This document shows positions 49,038-56,274 of a DNA stretch of 64,000 nt, in pieces. This DNA is from CALBPI01 sp942491885. GTDB taxonomy: Bacteria; Pseudomonadota; Gammaproteobacteria; Steroidobacterales; Woeseiaceae. Within the stretch, counting starts at the first letter, position 1, and each line of letters begins with the position of its first letter. The stretch is taken from contig CALOCQ010000008.1 of the NCBI GenBank assembly GCA_942491885.1, positions 372,001 to 436,000 of the forward strand, written 5' to 3'. Position numbers and translations under genes: made by a program. The notes beneath the pieces were generated by a model. That model ran no database searches, was not told the origin of the DNA, and saw only the letters and a program-made list of their open reading frames with translations.

Positions 49038-50201
49038 CTAGCGCAGTCCGGTTTCGCTGCGCGCGATGACCATGCGCTGGATCTCGCTGGTTCCTTCGTA
49101 GATCTCGGTGATTTTGGCGTCACGGAAATAGCGCTCGACCGGCAGCTCCTTGCTGTAACCCATGCCGCCATGGATCTGTACGGCTTGATGGGTGATAAAC
49201 ATCGCCGCCTCTGATGCATACAACTTCGCCATGCTGCTATTCAGCGTGTTACGGGCACCGGTTTTCTTTGCTTTGTCCTTCGACCAGGCGGCCTGCAAGG
49301 TCAGCAGGCGTGCTGCTTCGAGCCGCACTTTCATGTCTGCGATTTTCGCCTGGTTCATCTGGAACGAACCGATTGGTGAGCCGAACGCAACGCGCTCGCA
49401 CGCATAGCTGACACTCGCCTCATAGGCGGCACGCGCGATGCCGATGGCTTGCGCCGCGATGCCAATACGCCCGGCGTCGAGCACGGCCATGGCAATCTTG
49501 AAGCCCTGGCCTTCATCGCCCAGGCGATCTTCAATCGGACAGCGGTAGTCGGTGAGTTCGATCTCACAAGTGGCCGAGGCACGGATACCGAGTTTCGGCT
49601 CAGTTTTACCGCGTGCAAAACCCTCGGCTTCTGTATCAATGACGAATGCGCTGACGCCGCGTGCACCGGCCTCGGGGTCGGTCATCGCGAACAACACTAT
49701 AAACTTGGCGACGGGCCCTGACGTGATCCACGATTTCTTCGCGTTAATGGTGTAGTAACTGCCGTCCGCGCTGAGCACCGCGCGCGAGCGCATATTGCTC
49801 GAGTCAGAGCCGGACTGCGGCTCGGTCAGCGCATAGGCACCGATTTTCTTGCCGCTGGCAATAGGCTCAACAAAACGCTGTTTTTGTGTCTCGTTGCCGA
49901 ACATCAGGATGCCATTGTTATACAGCGAGTTATTGACCGACACGATGGTGCTGTGCGCGCCATCTGCTGCCGCAATTTCTTCCATAGTCAGCACGTATGA
50001 CACCGCATCCAGACCAGCACCACCGTACTCAGCGGGAACCTCTATGCCCATGAAGCCCAGCTCGCCGGCTTTGGCGATCGTGTCAGTGGGGAATTCCCCG
50101 CTGTGATCATGCGCTGCCGCTACCGGTACGATTTCGCTCTGCGCGAAATCTCGCGCGGCGGACTGGATCATCTGTTGCTCTTCTGTAAGGTCGAAATCCA
50201 C
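49038..50201 (-). CDS. Acyl-CoA dehydrogenase, short/branched-chain type
   Basis: A 387-residue FAD dehydrogenase. GAYALTEPQSGSDSSNMRSRA, quoted by its part AYALTEPQSGSDSSN, and YTINAKKSWITSG form the flavin and substrate sites; VQIHGGMGYSKELPVERYFRDAKI, quoted by its part IHGGMGYSKELPVERYF, closes the fold. Closest in feel to short-chain or isovaleryl-CoA dehydrogenases; the chain length is not readable. Start GTG at 50201 with GGAG upstream. Divergent from HMG-CoA lyase across a gap with two palindromes, suggesting leucine-derived acyl-CoA catabolism. Confidence 0.88.
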   Translation of the reverse strand: MDFDLTEEQQMIQSAARDFAQSEIVPVAAAHDHSGEFPTDTIAKAGELGFMGIEVPAEYGGAGLDAVSYVLTMEEIAAADGAHSTIVSVNNSLYNNGILMFGNETQKQRFVEPIASGKKIGAYALTEPQSGSDSSNMRSRAVLSADGSYYTINAKKSWITSGPVAKFIVLFAMTDPEAGARGVSAFVIDTEAEGFARGKTEPKLGIRASATCEIELTDYRCPIEDRLGDEGQGFKIAMAVLDAGRIGIAAQAIGIARAAYEASVSYACERVAFGSPIGSFQMNQAKIADMKVRLEAARLLTLQAAWSKDKAKKTGARNTLNSSMAKLYASEAAMFITHQAVQIHGGMGYSKELPVERYFRDAKITEIYEGTSEIQRMVIARSETGLR

Positions 50202-50255
50202 TGATTGCTCCGCATAGCGCGTTCGTGATGCGCTGATTGACTGTTAACACCCCTC

Positions 50256-50277
50256 AATTCTAATACAGATTAGAATT
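50256..50277. promoter_or_regulatory. Operator-like palindrome in the acyl-CoA dehydrogenase / HMG-CoA lyase spacer
   Basis: AATTCTAAT (50256-50264) and ATTAGAATT (50269-50277) are perfect complements around ACAG. It lies 55 bases upstream of the dehydrogenase start. The half-site TTAGAAT recurs at 50373-50379 near the lyase gene, so one regulator may control both. Confidence 0.6.
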
Positions 50278-50365
50278 ATTGCAATGCAGCAAAATGCGCT
50301 ACTCGGGTTTTCTGCAATCCCAATGACGACCCGCCTTACCAACGGCTCCTGCGGCTACAAACATG

Positions 50366-50380
50366 GATTCTGTTAGAATC
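50366..50380. promoter_or_regulatory. Second palindrome and possible -10 box before HMG-CoA lyase
   Basis: GATTCT (50366-50371) and AGAATC (50375-50380) are complements around GTT. Inside it TAGAAT (50374-50379) resembles a -10 box 6 bases before the ATG at 50386. If so, the mRNA would be nearly leaderless; no ribosome site is present. No good -35 is seen. Confidence 0.45.
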
Positions 50381-50385
50381 GCTGC

Positions 50386-51303
50386 ATGTCTAAAGATCGT
50401 CAAATCAGCATTGTTGAGGTCAGCCCGCGCGACGGATTGCAGTCCGAGGCACGCGTGTTGCCGACGGCGCAGAAAGCGATGCTGATCGGTCGTGCGATCG
50501 ATGCCGGGATACGCCGCATTGAGGTCACGAGCTTCGTACATCCGAAGCGCGTGCCGCAGATGGCCGATGCCGAGGCGCTGATGAAACTGCTGCCTGCGGA
50601 TGACGCAGTCAGCTATATCGGACTGGTACTCAACCAGCGGGGCTATGATCGCGCGGCGGCGGCAGGCGTTGATGAAATCACCATGCCGGTGGTCGCCACG
50701 GACACCTATAACCAGAAGAATCAGGGTTGCCCCACATCGCAATCGATTGATGACTGGTTGGCGATTGCCGAGCAGGCGAAACGCGACGGGATACGCGCCG
50801 GGGTCACGATTTCCGCGGCATTCGGCTGTCCGTTCGAGGGCGAAGTCAGTGTGGCGCGAGTCCGTGAGATTGCGCGTGCAGTGGTGCAGGGCGACCCGCA
50901 CGAAATCGCGTTGGCGGACAGCATCGGCGTTGCCGCGCCGGCTGAAGTCAGCCGTCTTGTCGAGCAGGTACGCGAAGATATTTCGTCAGTGTCGCTGCGT
51001 TGCCATTTTCATAATACCCGCAACACCGGTCTGGCAAATGCTTATGCCGCGGTGCTCGCCGGCGTAGACGCGCTGGACGCAAGCATCGGTGGTATCGGTG
51101 GATGTCCGTTCGCGCCGGCCGCCACAGGTAACATTCCCACCGATGATCTGATCTACTTGTTGCATCGCAGCGGTTACGACACCGGCGTTGATCTGGACCA
51201 GATCATTGCCATCAGCGGCTGGTTGCGCGATGTTCTGCAACACGATGTCCCTGCCATGTTGCCCAAGGCCGGAAACTTCCCGGCCTCTGTGCATATGTCA
51301 TGA
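50386..51303 (+). CDS. Hydroxymethylglutaryl-CoA lyase
   Basis: A 305-residue HMGL-like TIM barrel. VEVSPRDGLQSE starts the active site (metal Asp, catalytic Arg), LRCHFHNTRNTGLANAYAA, quoted by its part RCHFHNTRNTGLANAYA, binds metal, and GGIGGCPFAPAATGN carries the catalytic Cys loop. It cleaves HMG-CoA to acetoacetate and acetyl-CoA at the end of leucine degradation. No methylcrotonyl-CoA carboxylase genes are nearby. No ribosome site before the ATG (see 50366-50380). Confidence 0.9.
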   Translation: MSKDRQISIVEVSPRDGLQSEARVLPTAQKAMLIGRAIDAGIRRIEVTSFVHPKRVPQMADAEALMKLLPADDAVSYIGLVLNQRGYDRAAAAGVDEITMPVVATDTYNQKNQGCPTSQSIDDWLAIAEQAKRDGIRAGVTISAAFGCPFEGEVSVARVREIARAVVQGDPHEIALADSIGVAAPAEVSRLVEQVREDISSVSLRCHFHNTRNTGLANAYAAVLAGVDALDASIGGIGGCPFAPAATGNIPTDDLIYLLHRSGYDTGVDLDQIIAISGWLRDVLQHDVPAMLPKAGNFPASVHMS

Positions 51304-51358
51304 GGCCACCCGTCGGCACTATTTCCAGTTTTTAATGGTTACTTTTGAGGAGCGAACT

Positions 51359-51841
51359 ATGTCAATTTCAGTAGGCGATAAGATGCCGGCAGGCGCATTT
51401 GGTGTCATGACCGGAGACGGTCCCGGCAGCATGACCACAGACGCATTGTTCGGCGGGAAGAAGGTTGTGCTTTTTTCGGTGCCGGGCGCGTTTACGCCGA
51501 CCTGCTCGATGAATCACTTGCCCGGCTATGTCACGCAAGCAGCAGCGTTTGCCGATAAGGGCGTGGATACGGTTGCCTGTATGGCCGTTAACGACGTGTT
51601 CGTGATGCATGCCTGGGGCGATGCCGGCGGCGCGGCAGACAAGGTTGTGATGCTGGCCGATGGCAATGGCGACTATGCCAAGGCGCTCGGCCTCACCATG
51701 GACGCCAGCGGCTTCGGCATGGGTCTTCGCGGCCAGCGTTTCGCATTGGTGGTTGACGATGGCACGGTTACCCATGTCGCCGTGGAAGCACCGGGAGAGT
51801 TTCGCGTCAGTGCCGCTGATGCGGTTCTGGAGCAGCTATAG
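51359..51841 (+). CDS. Peroxiredoxin, Prx5/AhpE-like thioredoxin-fold family
   Basis: 160 residues. VPGAFTPTCSMNHLPGY carries the peroxidatic Cys (C49) in the Prx5 motif. One other Cys (in DTVACMAV) is inside the chain; the mechanism (glutathione or thioredoxin coupled) cannot be told. It reduces hydrogen or organic peroxides. The ATG at 51359 has GAGGAGCG upstream; the longer upstream frame overlaps HMG-CoA lyase and is unsupported. Confidence 0.92.
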   Translation: MSISVGDKMPAGAFGVMTGDGPGSMTTDALFGGKKVVLFSVPGAFTPTCSMNHLPGYVTQAAAFADKGVDTVACMAVNDVFVMHAWGDAGGAADKVVMLADGNGDYAKALGLTMDASGFGMGLRGQRFALVVDDGTVTHVAVEAPGEFRVSAADAVLEQL

Positions 51842-51914
51842 TTGCTGCCCGGAACTGCACGCCCATCAATGCGGCCGCAGCTTTGTCCCGCGCTAGACAA
51901 CTAACGGTGCGATC

Positions 51915-52553
51915 TTGCAATTTCTTGGCTTGATCGCCGCGCTTTGCGCCGCGCTTTGGGCGTCGGCGGCGCTCATCGCGCTGGCTGGTACTCAGGGCAT
52001 GGTTCACCACCACGAAACGGCTGCGGTCAGGTCCCGTTCCGCACGACGGGCACGTCTGGCGAACAGCGTTATGCTGTTGTGCCAGTCAGCGCTGTTGTTG
52101 ATCGGGGTGCTGCTGTATGGCAGAAGCGGTCCTCTGGCCGGTGTCGTCAGTGAGCTTGGGCAGTGGCTCATAGCAAGCGCTGTCGTGACTTACATGTTGA
52201 TGATAGTAGTCACGCTGTCTCTGCCCGATTTGCCGGGACGTGCCCAATTGCGTCGCGCCGAAAACATTTGTGCGGTCGTGTTCGCACTCGCGCTCGGGGT
52301 GTTTTCCGTCTTGGGTATTCGTTACAACGCCGATCTCGCCGTGCCGTTCGGCAGCGCCGGTGCGCTGGCCCTGATGTTCAGCTTTTTCGTGCTTGCACGG
52401 CCGTACCTGCGTGGCTCGGTGATTGTGCTGACGCGCATTTGTCAGCAGGGCAAGCCGGATCGGGAGGCTACGCTGAAGCGCTTGCTGCGCCGTTTCCGGC
52501 CGTTTTTATTTGCCAGTTCGCTCGCCTTGCTGATAGGCGCTCTGTTGCTTTGA
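51915..52553 (+). CDS. Uncharacterised integral membrane protein
   Basis: 212 residues with about five hydrophobic segments (near 3-25, 50-68, 84-102, 118-136 and 143-161, and a last one at 196-212). I recognise no family. A basic loop after segment one (RSRSARRARLAN) and the RRFRPF near the end suggest cytoplasmic sides. The start is TTG at 51915; no ATG is better placed, so the start is uncertain. Lone gene, between the peroxiredoxin and the convergent etfA. Confidence 0.65.
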   Translation: MQFLGLIAALCAALWASAALIALAGTQGMVHHHETAAVRSRSARRARLANSVMLLCQSALLLIGVLLYGRSGPLAGVVSELGQWLIASAVVTYMLMIVVTLSLPDLPGRAQLRRAENICAVVFALALGVFSVLGIRYNADLAVPFGSAGALALMFSFFVLARPYLRGSVIVLTRICQQGKPDREATLKRLLRRFRPFLFASSLALLIGALLL

Positions 52554-52625
52554 TGCAGGGGCGGGTGGCCGGTTTTCGCACGGCCGGGTGGGCCGCACAG
52601 TTGCGACGCGCTCAGTTCGACGCTA

Positions 52626-52643
52626 CCCGGCCCCTTGGCCGGG
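52626..52643. terminator. Hairpin between the membrane protein gene and etfA
   Basis: CCCGGCC (52626-52632) and GGCCGGG (52637-52643) form a 7-bp stem with a CCTT loop in a convergent gap of about 100 bases. There is no T-run on either side, so termination is only possible. Confidence 0.45.
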
Positions 52644-52655
52644 CACGCGCAATGT

Positions 52656-53597
52656 CTAACCGAGTGCAGCCTCGATTTCCGGGATCACTTTGAACAGATC
52701 ACCAACCAGGCCGATATCGGCGACTTCGAAAATCGGTGCGTCTTCGTCTTTGTTGATGGCAACAATAGTGCCCGCGTCCTTGATGCCGGTCAGATGCTGG
52801 ATCGCACCTGAAATACCGATAGCGATATAGAGGTCCGGCGCGATGATCTTGCCGGTTTGCCCGACCTGAAGTTCATTCGGCACGTAGCCGGCATCAACGG
52901 CGGCGCGGGAGGCACCGACCGCTGCTGTCATCTTGTCGGCGAGATCGAAAATGATCTTGAAGTTCTCTTCGCTGCCAAGCGCACGACCACCGGAAACGAC
53001 GCGCGGCGCTGTTTGCAAGTCGGGGCGATCTGAGGAGCCAGTCTGAACGCCGACAAAGCGCGTGTGATCGGGCAGGGTGGCACCAGCGTCTACCGCCTCA
53101 ATGCCGGCAGCCGCCTGCTCGCCGACCGCCTTGTAGGATGCGGTGCGTACCGTAGCGACGATCTTATAATCTGCCTTCACGCTGACCGTGGTTATTGCGT
53201 TACCTGCGTAGATCGGGCGCTGGAAGGTACGCGCATCGACAACGTGCATGATGTCGGACAGCTGGTTGACGTCCAGCAATGCGGCGACGCGGGGCATAAG
53301 GTCTTTGCCGAATGTTGTTGACGGCCCGAAAACATAACCGTAATCGCCGGCCAGTGCGGCGATTTGCGGTGCCATCATTGCTGCCAGCGGCTGGCCATTC
53401 GCAGGGTTCCCTACGGCCAGTACGCGTGAGACGCCAGCCAGCGTCGCAGCTTGCTCAGCAACCGATTGCGGGTCGACGGCGAGCACGGCAACATCAATCT
53501 GCGCACCGTCAATGCTGGCGGCACATGCAACGCATTTAGCGGTTGCGGGATTCAGGTTGCCGTCAGTGTGCTCGGCGATGATGAGTATTTTCGTCAT
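52656..53597 (-). CDS. etfA: Electron transfer flavoprotein alpha subunit
   Basis: 313 residues with an N-terminal ETF domain and a C-terminal FAD domain: VVSGGRALGSEENFKII, VGASRAAVDAGYVPNELQVGQTG, quoted by its part ASRAAVDAGYVPNE, and YIAIGISGAIQHLTG. It collects electrons from acyl-CoA dehydrogenases and passes them to ETF-quinone oxidoreductase. It shares a base with the end of etfB, so the two are co-translated. Confidence 0.96.
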   Translation of the reverse strand: MTKILIIAEHTDGNLNPATAKCVACAASIDGAQIDVAVLAVDPQSVAEQAATLAGVSRVLAVGNPANGQPLAAMMAPQIAALAGDYGYVFGPSTTFGKDLMPRVAALLDVNQLSDIMHVVDARTFQRPIYAGNAITTVSVKADYKIVATVRTASYKAVGEQAAAGIEAVDAGATLPDHTRFVGVQTGSSDRPDLQTAPRVVSGGRALGSEENFKIIFDLADKMTAAVGASRAAVDAGYVPNELQVGQTGKIIAPDLYIAIGISGAIQHLTGIKDAGTIVAINKDEDAPIFEVADIGLVGDLFKVIPEIEAALG

Positions 53598-54346
53598 TAC
53601 AGGAGTCCCTTATCTTTCAATGCCGCGACAAGCGCCGCTGAGTCTTCGACCATGATGCCTTTGCTGCGCTGTGCGGGTGGCTCGTATTGGCTCACCGTAA
53701 AAGCGTCGTCAGGGGCGATGCCGAGATCGGCAAATGGCCGCACATCCAGCGGCTTTTTCTTCGCTTTCATGATGTCAGGCAGCTTGACGTAGCGCGGCTC
53801 GTTGAGTCGCAGGTCGACGGTGATAACGGCGGGCAGGTCAATCTGGATGGTCTCAAGGCCGGCATCGACCTCGCGCGTGACGGTCGCTTTGCCGTCGGCG
53901 AGTTCTACCTTGGAGGCGAATGTTGCCTGAGGTCGGCCCCACACGGTCGCGACCATCTGGCCGGTCTGGTTGTTGTCGTTGTCAATGGCCTGCTTGCCCA
54001 TGATGACAAGTCCCGGTGATTCTTCTTCGATCAGTTTGACCATGGCTTTAGCGCTGGTCAAAGGATCAATCTCCGCATCGGTTTCCAGCAGAATTGCGCG
54101 GTCGGCGCCCATCGCGAGGCCGGTGCGCAGTTGTTGTTGCGCGTCCGAGCTGCCCATCGACACGACGATGACTTCGCTGGCTTCGCCACGCTCGCGAATT
54201 CGCAGCGCTTCCTCCAACGCAATTTCATCAAACGGGTTTATCGACATCTTGACGCCGTCAGTCTCAACGCCACTGCCATCCGTTTTGACCCGTATGCGAA
54301 CGTTGTAGTCAACGACCCGTTTCAGGCCAACAATGATCTTATCCAA
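53597..54346 (-). CDS. etfB: Electron transfer flavoprotein beta subunit (TTG start)
   Basis: 249 residues, the standard EtfB length. DKIIVGLKRVVDYNVRIRV begins the family, NPFDEIALEEALR and GKQAIDNDNNQTGQM follow, and SKGIMVEDSAALVAALKDKG closes it. It binds AMP and forms the ETF heterodimer. No ATG fits: TTG at 54346 begins the conserved N-terminus and is preceded by GGGGAG at a spacing of about 8 bases. A longer frame upstream to 54424 adds no family sequence. Confidence 0.95.
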   Translation of the reverse strand: MDKIIVGLKRVVDYNVRIRVKTDGSGVETDGVKMSINPFDEIALEEALRIRERGEASEVIVVSMGSSDAQQQLRTGLAMGADRAILLETDAEIDPLTSAKAMVKLIEEESPGLVIMGKQAIDNDNNQTGQMVATVWGRPQATFASKVELADGKATVTREVDAGLETIQIDLPAVITVDLRLNEPRYVKLPDIMKAKKKPLDVRPFADLGIAPDDAFTVSQYEPPAQRSKGIMVEDSAALVAALKDKGLL

Positions 54347-54570
54347 TGCGCTAGCTCCCCGGCCGATGATGAGGCCAATATGTGCGTTGCCGGCAGCGGC
54401 TTGACCTTTTTGTGGCCCCGTCACCGATTAAGCCGGTTATTGTCGCCGACCCAACTCCGCCAGACAAGTAGGACAAAGGCGGACGGCCGGGCCAATGATG
54501 GTGGCGAGCCTTGGCTGCGGCGCGCCTCGGAGCCGGTGCAGGCCGGTTCAGACAAGGATATAGCGAAGAA

Positions 54571-54643
54571 TCTATATGATAATTATTAAATAATAAAACA
54601 TATTATTCATTGACTTAGAGAGGCTTTTTCATCTTATTTATAG
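54571..54643 (+). promoter_or_regulatory. AT-rich element and promoter-like boxes before the structured RNA
   Basis: 54571-54608 is almost entirely A/T in a GC-rich genome, like an UP element. It is followed by TTGACT (54610-54615) and weak -10 candidates (TCTTAT 54632-54637 at 16 bases; TATAGA 54639-54644 after TTAGAG). This layout is common before strongly expressed RNAs. The -10 assignment is uncertain. On the other strand the same DNA may serve etfB. I see nothing nameable in 54425-54570. Confidence 0.5.
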
Positions 54644-54938
54644 AGATTGCTCCAAATTGGGCTGTATGTGGACTGCAGAGCCCTGCTAGGCTTCTTAGCT
54701 CCCGGTTGGACCCAGCCGGCAAATTTTCGGTACGCCCACGGCGGCCTTACCAGGCAACAGACCAGTCTGTTGTATTACCCCTGACGGGTATTTCGGTTGG
54801 CCTATTTGCTGTCATTAACGATAGCAAGCGTATCAACAGGCATCACGCGTGACCGCCGTAGCCAGCGGGATCGCGTGCAGCATCCGTACTTCTCCGTGCG
54901 GAACCCGCCCGGGTGGTGAAAGCCACCCGGGTTTTTTT
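54640..54938 (+). ncRNA. Candidate structured RNA: stand-alone sRNA or leader/riboswitch of the aminotransferase gene
   Basis: No gene fits here, but hairpins follow one another: GGGCT/AGCCC (54659-54683); GCTAGG/CTTAGC with one G-U (54685-54699); CCGGTTG/CAGCCGG with one G-U, GACC loop (54702-54719); a branched unit closed by GGCC/GGCC (54743-54802) holding CAACAGA/TCTGTTG (54755-54772) and TACCC/GGGTA (54776-54790); TTGCTGTC/GATAGCAA (54806-54827); CACGCG/CGCGTG (54844-54877); TCCGTAC/GTGCGGA (54883-54902); and a terminator. It resembles no family I know: landmarks of 6S, tmRNA, RNase P, CsrB or common riboswitches are missing. End inferred from the terminator, start from the promoter-like boxes. 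Confidence 0.6.
54908..54938 (+). terminator. Strong intrinsic terminator ending the structured RNA
   Basis: CCCGGGTGG (54908-54916) pairs with CCACCCGGG (54923-54931) over 9 bp around TGAAAG, followed by seven T (54932-54938). It points along the + strand, 82 bases before the aminotransferase ATG and far from any + gene end upstream. It therefore ends either an sRNA or a premature leader transcript. Confidence 0.93.
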
Positions 54939-55020
54939 GTGCGTATTTGTGCGACACAAGTCTTACCGTCCAGCACGCTTCGCGCTAAAGTCGCCATACA
55001 TACAACGGGGATTCGTCATT

Positions 55021-56271
55021 ATGAGTTCGGTAAGCGCAAGCGACAGGCTTGAACATGTGCGCTATGAGATCAGAGGTAAGCTGTCACGGCGCGCCCATGA
55101 GCTTGAAAAGAAGGGCCACGAAATCATTCATCTCAACATCGGTAACCCGGGGCGTTTCGGCTTCCGTACGCCGGAGACTATGCGTCTCGCAATGATCGAG
55201 AACTTGCCCTCCGCAGAGGCCTATTGCCATCAGAAGGGCATTTTTCCGGCGCGCGAAGCCGTTGTGATGCAGCAACAGAACCGCGGCGTCATGGACGTGA
55301 CGGCGGAGGAGGTGTTCATCGGCAACGGTGTATCGGAACTCATCGACCTGACGCTGCGTGGATTGCTCAACTTGCACGACGAGGTGTTGGTGCCGAGTCC
55401 CACCTACCCGTTATGGACGGCCTCTGTGACGCTTAATGGCGGTCGGCCGGTACACTATGACTGTCCGCCTGAGGCGGGGTTTATTCCCGATGTCGCGCAG
55501 ATGGCGTCGTTGATTACGCCGCGCACGCGCGCCATCGTACTGATTAACCCGAACAACCCGACCGGCGCCGTATATTCGGAGTCCCTGCTGCGCGATGTCG
55601 CTGCGCTGGCGAAAGCCCGCGGCCTGGTCATCATGTCCGATGAAATCTACGACGAAATGACCTATGACGACGCCCGTTTTATACCGATGGCTACGATTGC
55701 CCGCGATAGCCTCTGCCTGACCTATAGCGGGCTGTCGAAAGTGTATCGGGCGTGTGGCTATCGCGTCGGATGGTGCTCGATCAGCGGCCACGGCGGGCGC
55801 GCCAACGATTATATTGATGGCCTGGAGTTACTCGCCGCATTGCGCCTGTGCAGCAACGTACCGTCACAATGGGCCGTGCAGACGGCATTGGGCGGCTATC
55901 AGAGCATCCGTGATCTGACGGCGCCAACGGGCAGGCTTTTCCAGACGCGACAGGTCGTTATTGATGCTGTTGCGGCATCGCCTTTCCTTAATCTGGTGGT
56001 ACCCAAAGGCAGCATGTATGCGTTTGTTGGTGTGGATGCCAGCCAGTTTGACGATTTTGATGACGAGGTGTTTGCGCTCAGATTGCTTGAAGAGCAGAGC
56101 GTTTTGCTGGCGCCCGGGAGTAGCTTCAATACCCCGTACAAAGATCATTTCCGCATCACGTTGCTACCTGACGCGGAACAAATGCGCGCCGTGTTTGAGA
56201 AGATCGACATCGTGCTGCGCGGTATGCAGGATGGCCGCGTACTACCAGGTGCTTCGGTCGCGAACAACTAG
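55021..56271 (+). CDS. Class I/II aminotransferase, AlaA-like
   Basis: 416 residues. LNIGNPGRFGFRTPE, LVPSPTYPLWTASVTLNGG, quoted by its part VPSPTYPLWTASV, INPNNPTGAVYS, and the PLP lysine in YSGLSKVYRACGYRVGW are marks of the AlaA/YfbQ alanine-glutamate transaminase branch. It would make alanine from pyruvate. The ATG at 55021 was chosen because it begins a normal N-terminus; the frame runs on upstream to 54913 through the terminator and is unlikely to be translated. An AddB-like gene follows after 3 bases. Confidence 0.88.
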   Translation: MSSVSASDRLEHVRYEIRGKLSRRAHELEKKGHEIIHLNIGNPGRFGFRTPETMRLAMIENLPSAEAYCHQKGIFPAREAVVMQQQNRGVMDVTAEEVFIGNGVSELIDLTLRGLLNLHDEVLVPSPTYPLWTASVTLNGGRPVHYDCPPEAGFIPDVAQMASLITPRTRAIVLINPNNPTGAVYSESLLRDVAALAKARGLVIMSDEIYDEMTYDDARFIPMATIARDSLCLTYSGLSKVYRACGYRVGWCSISGHGGRANDYIDGLELLAALRLCSNVPSQWAVQTALGGYQSIRDLTAPTGRLFQTRQVVIDAVAASPFLNLVVPKGSMYAFVGVDASQFDDFDDEVFALRLLEEQSVLLAPGSSFNTPYKDHFRITLLPDAEQMRAVFEKIDIVLRGMQDGRVLPGASVANN

Positions 56272-56274
56272 ACG

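Noticed and set aside
54640..54938. 6S RNA, tmRNA, RNase P RNA or CsrB-type RNA
   Set aside because: No GAGGAAAGTC (RNase P), no tRNA-like ends or tag frame (tmRNA), no single long closing stem with central bubble (6S), only about four GGA motifs (CsrB needs many).
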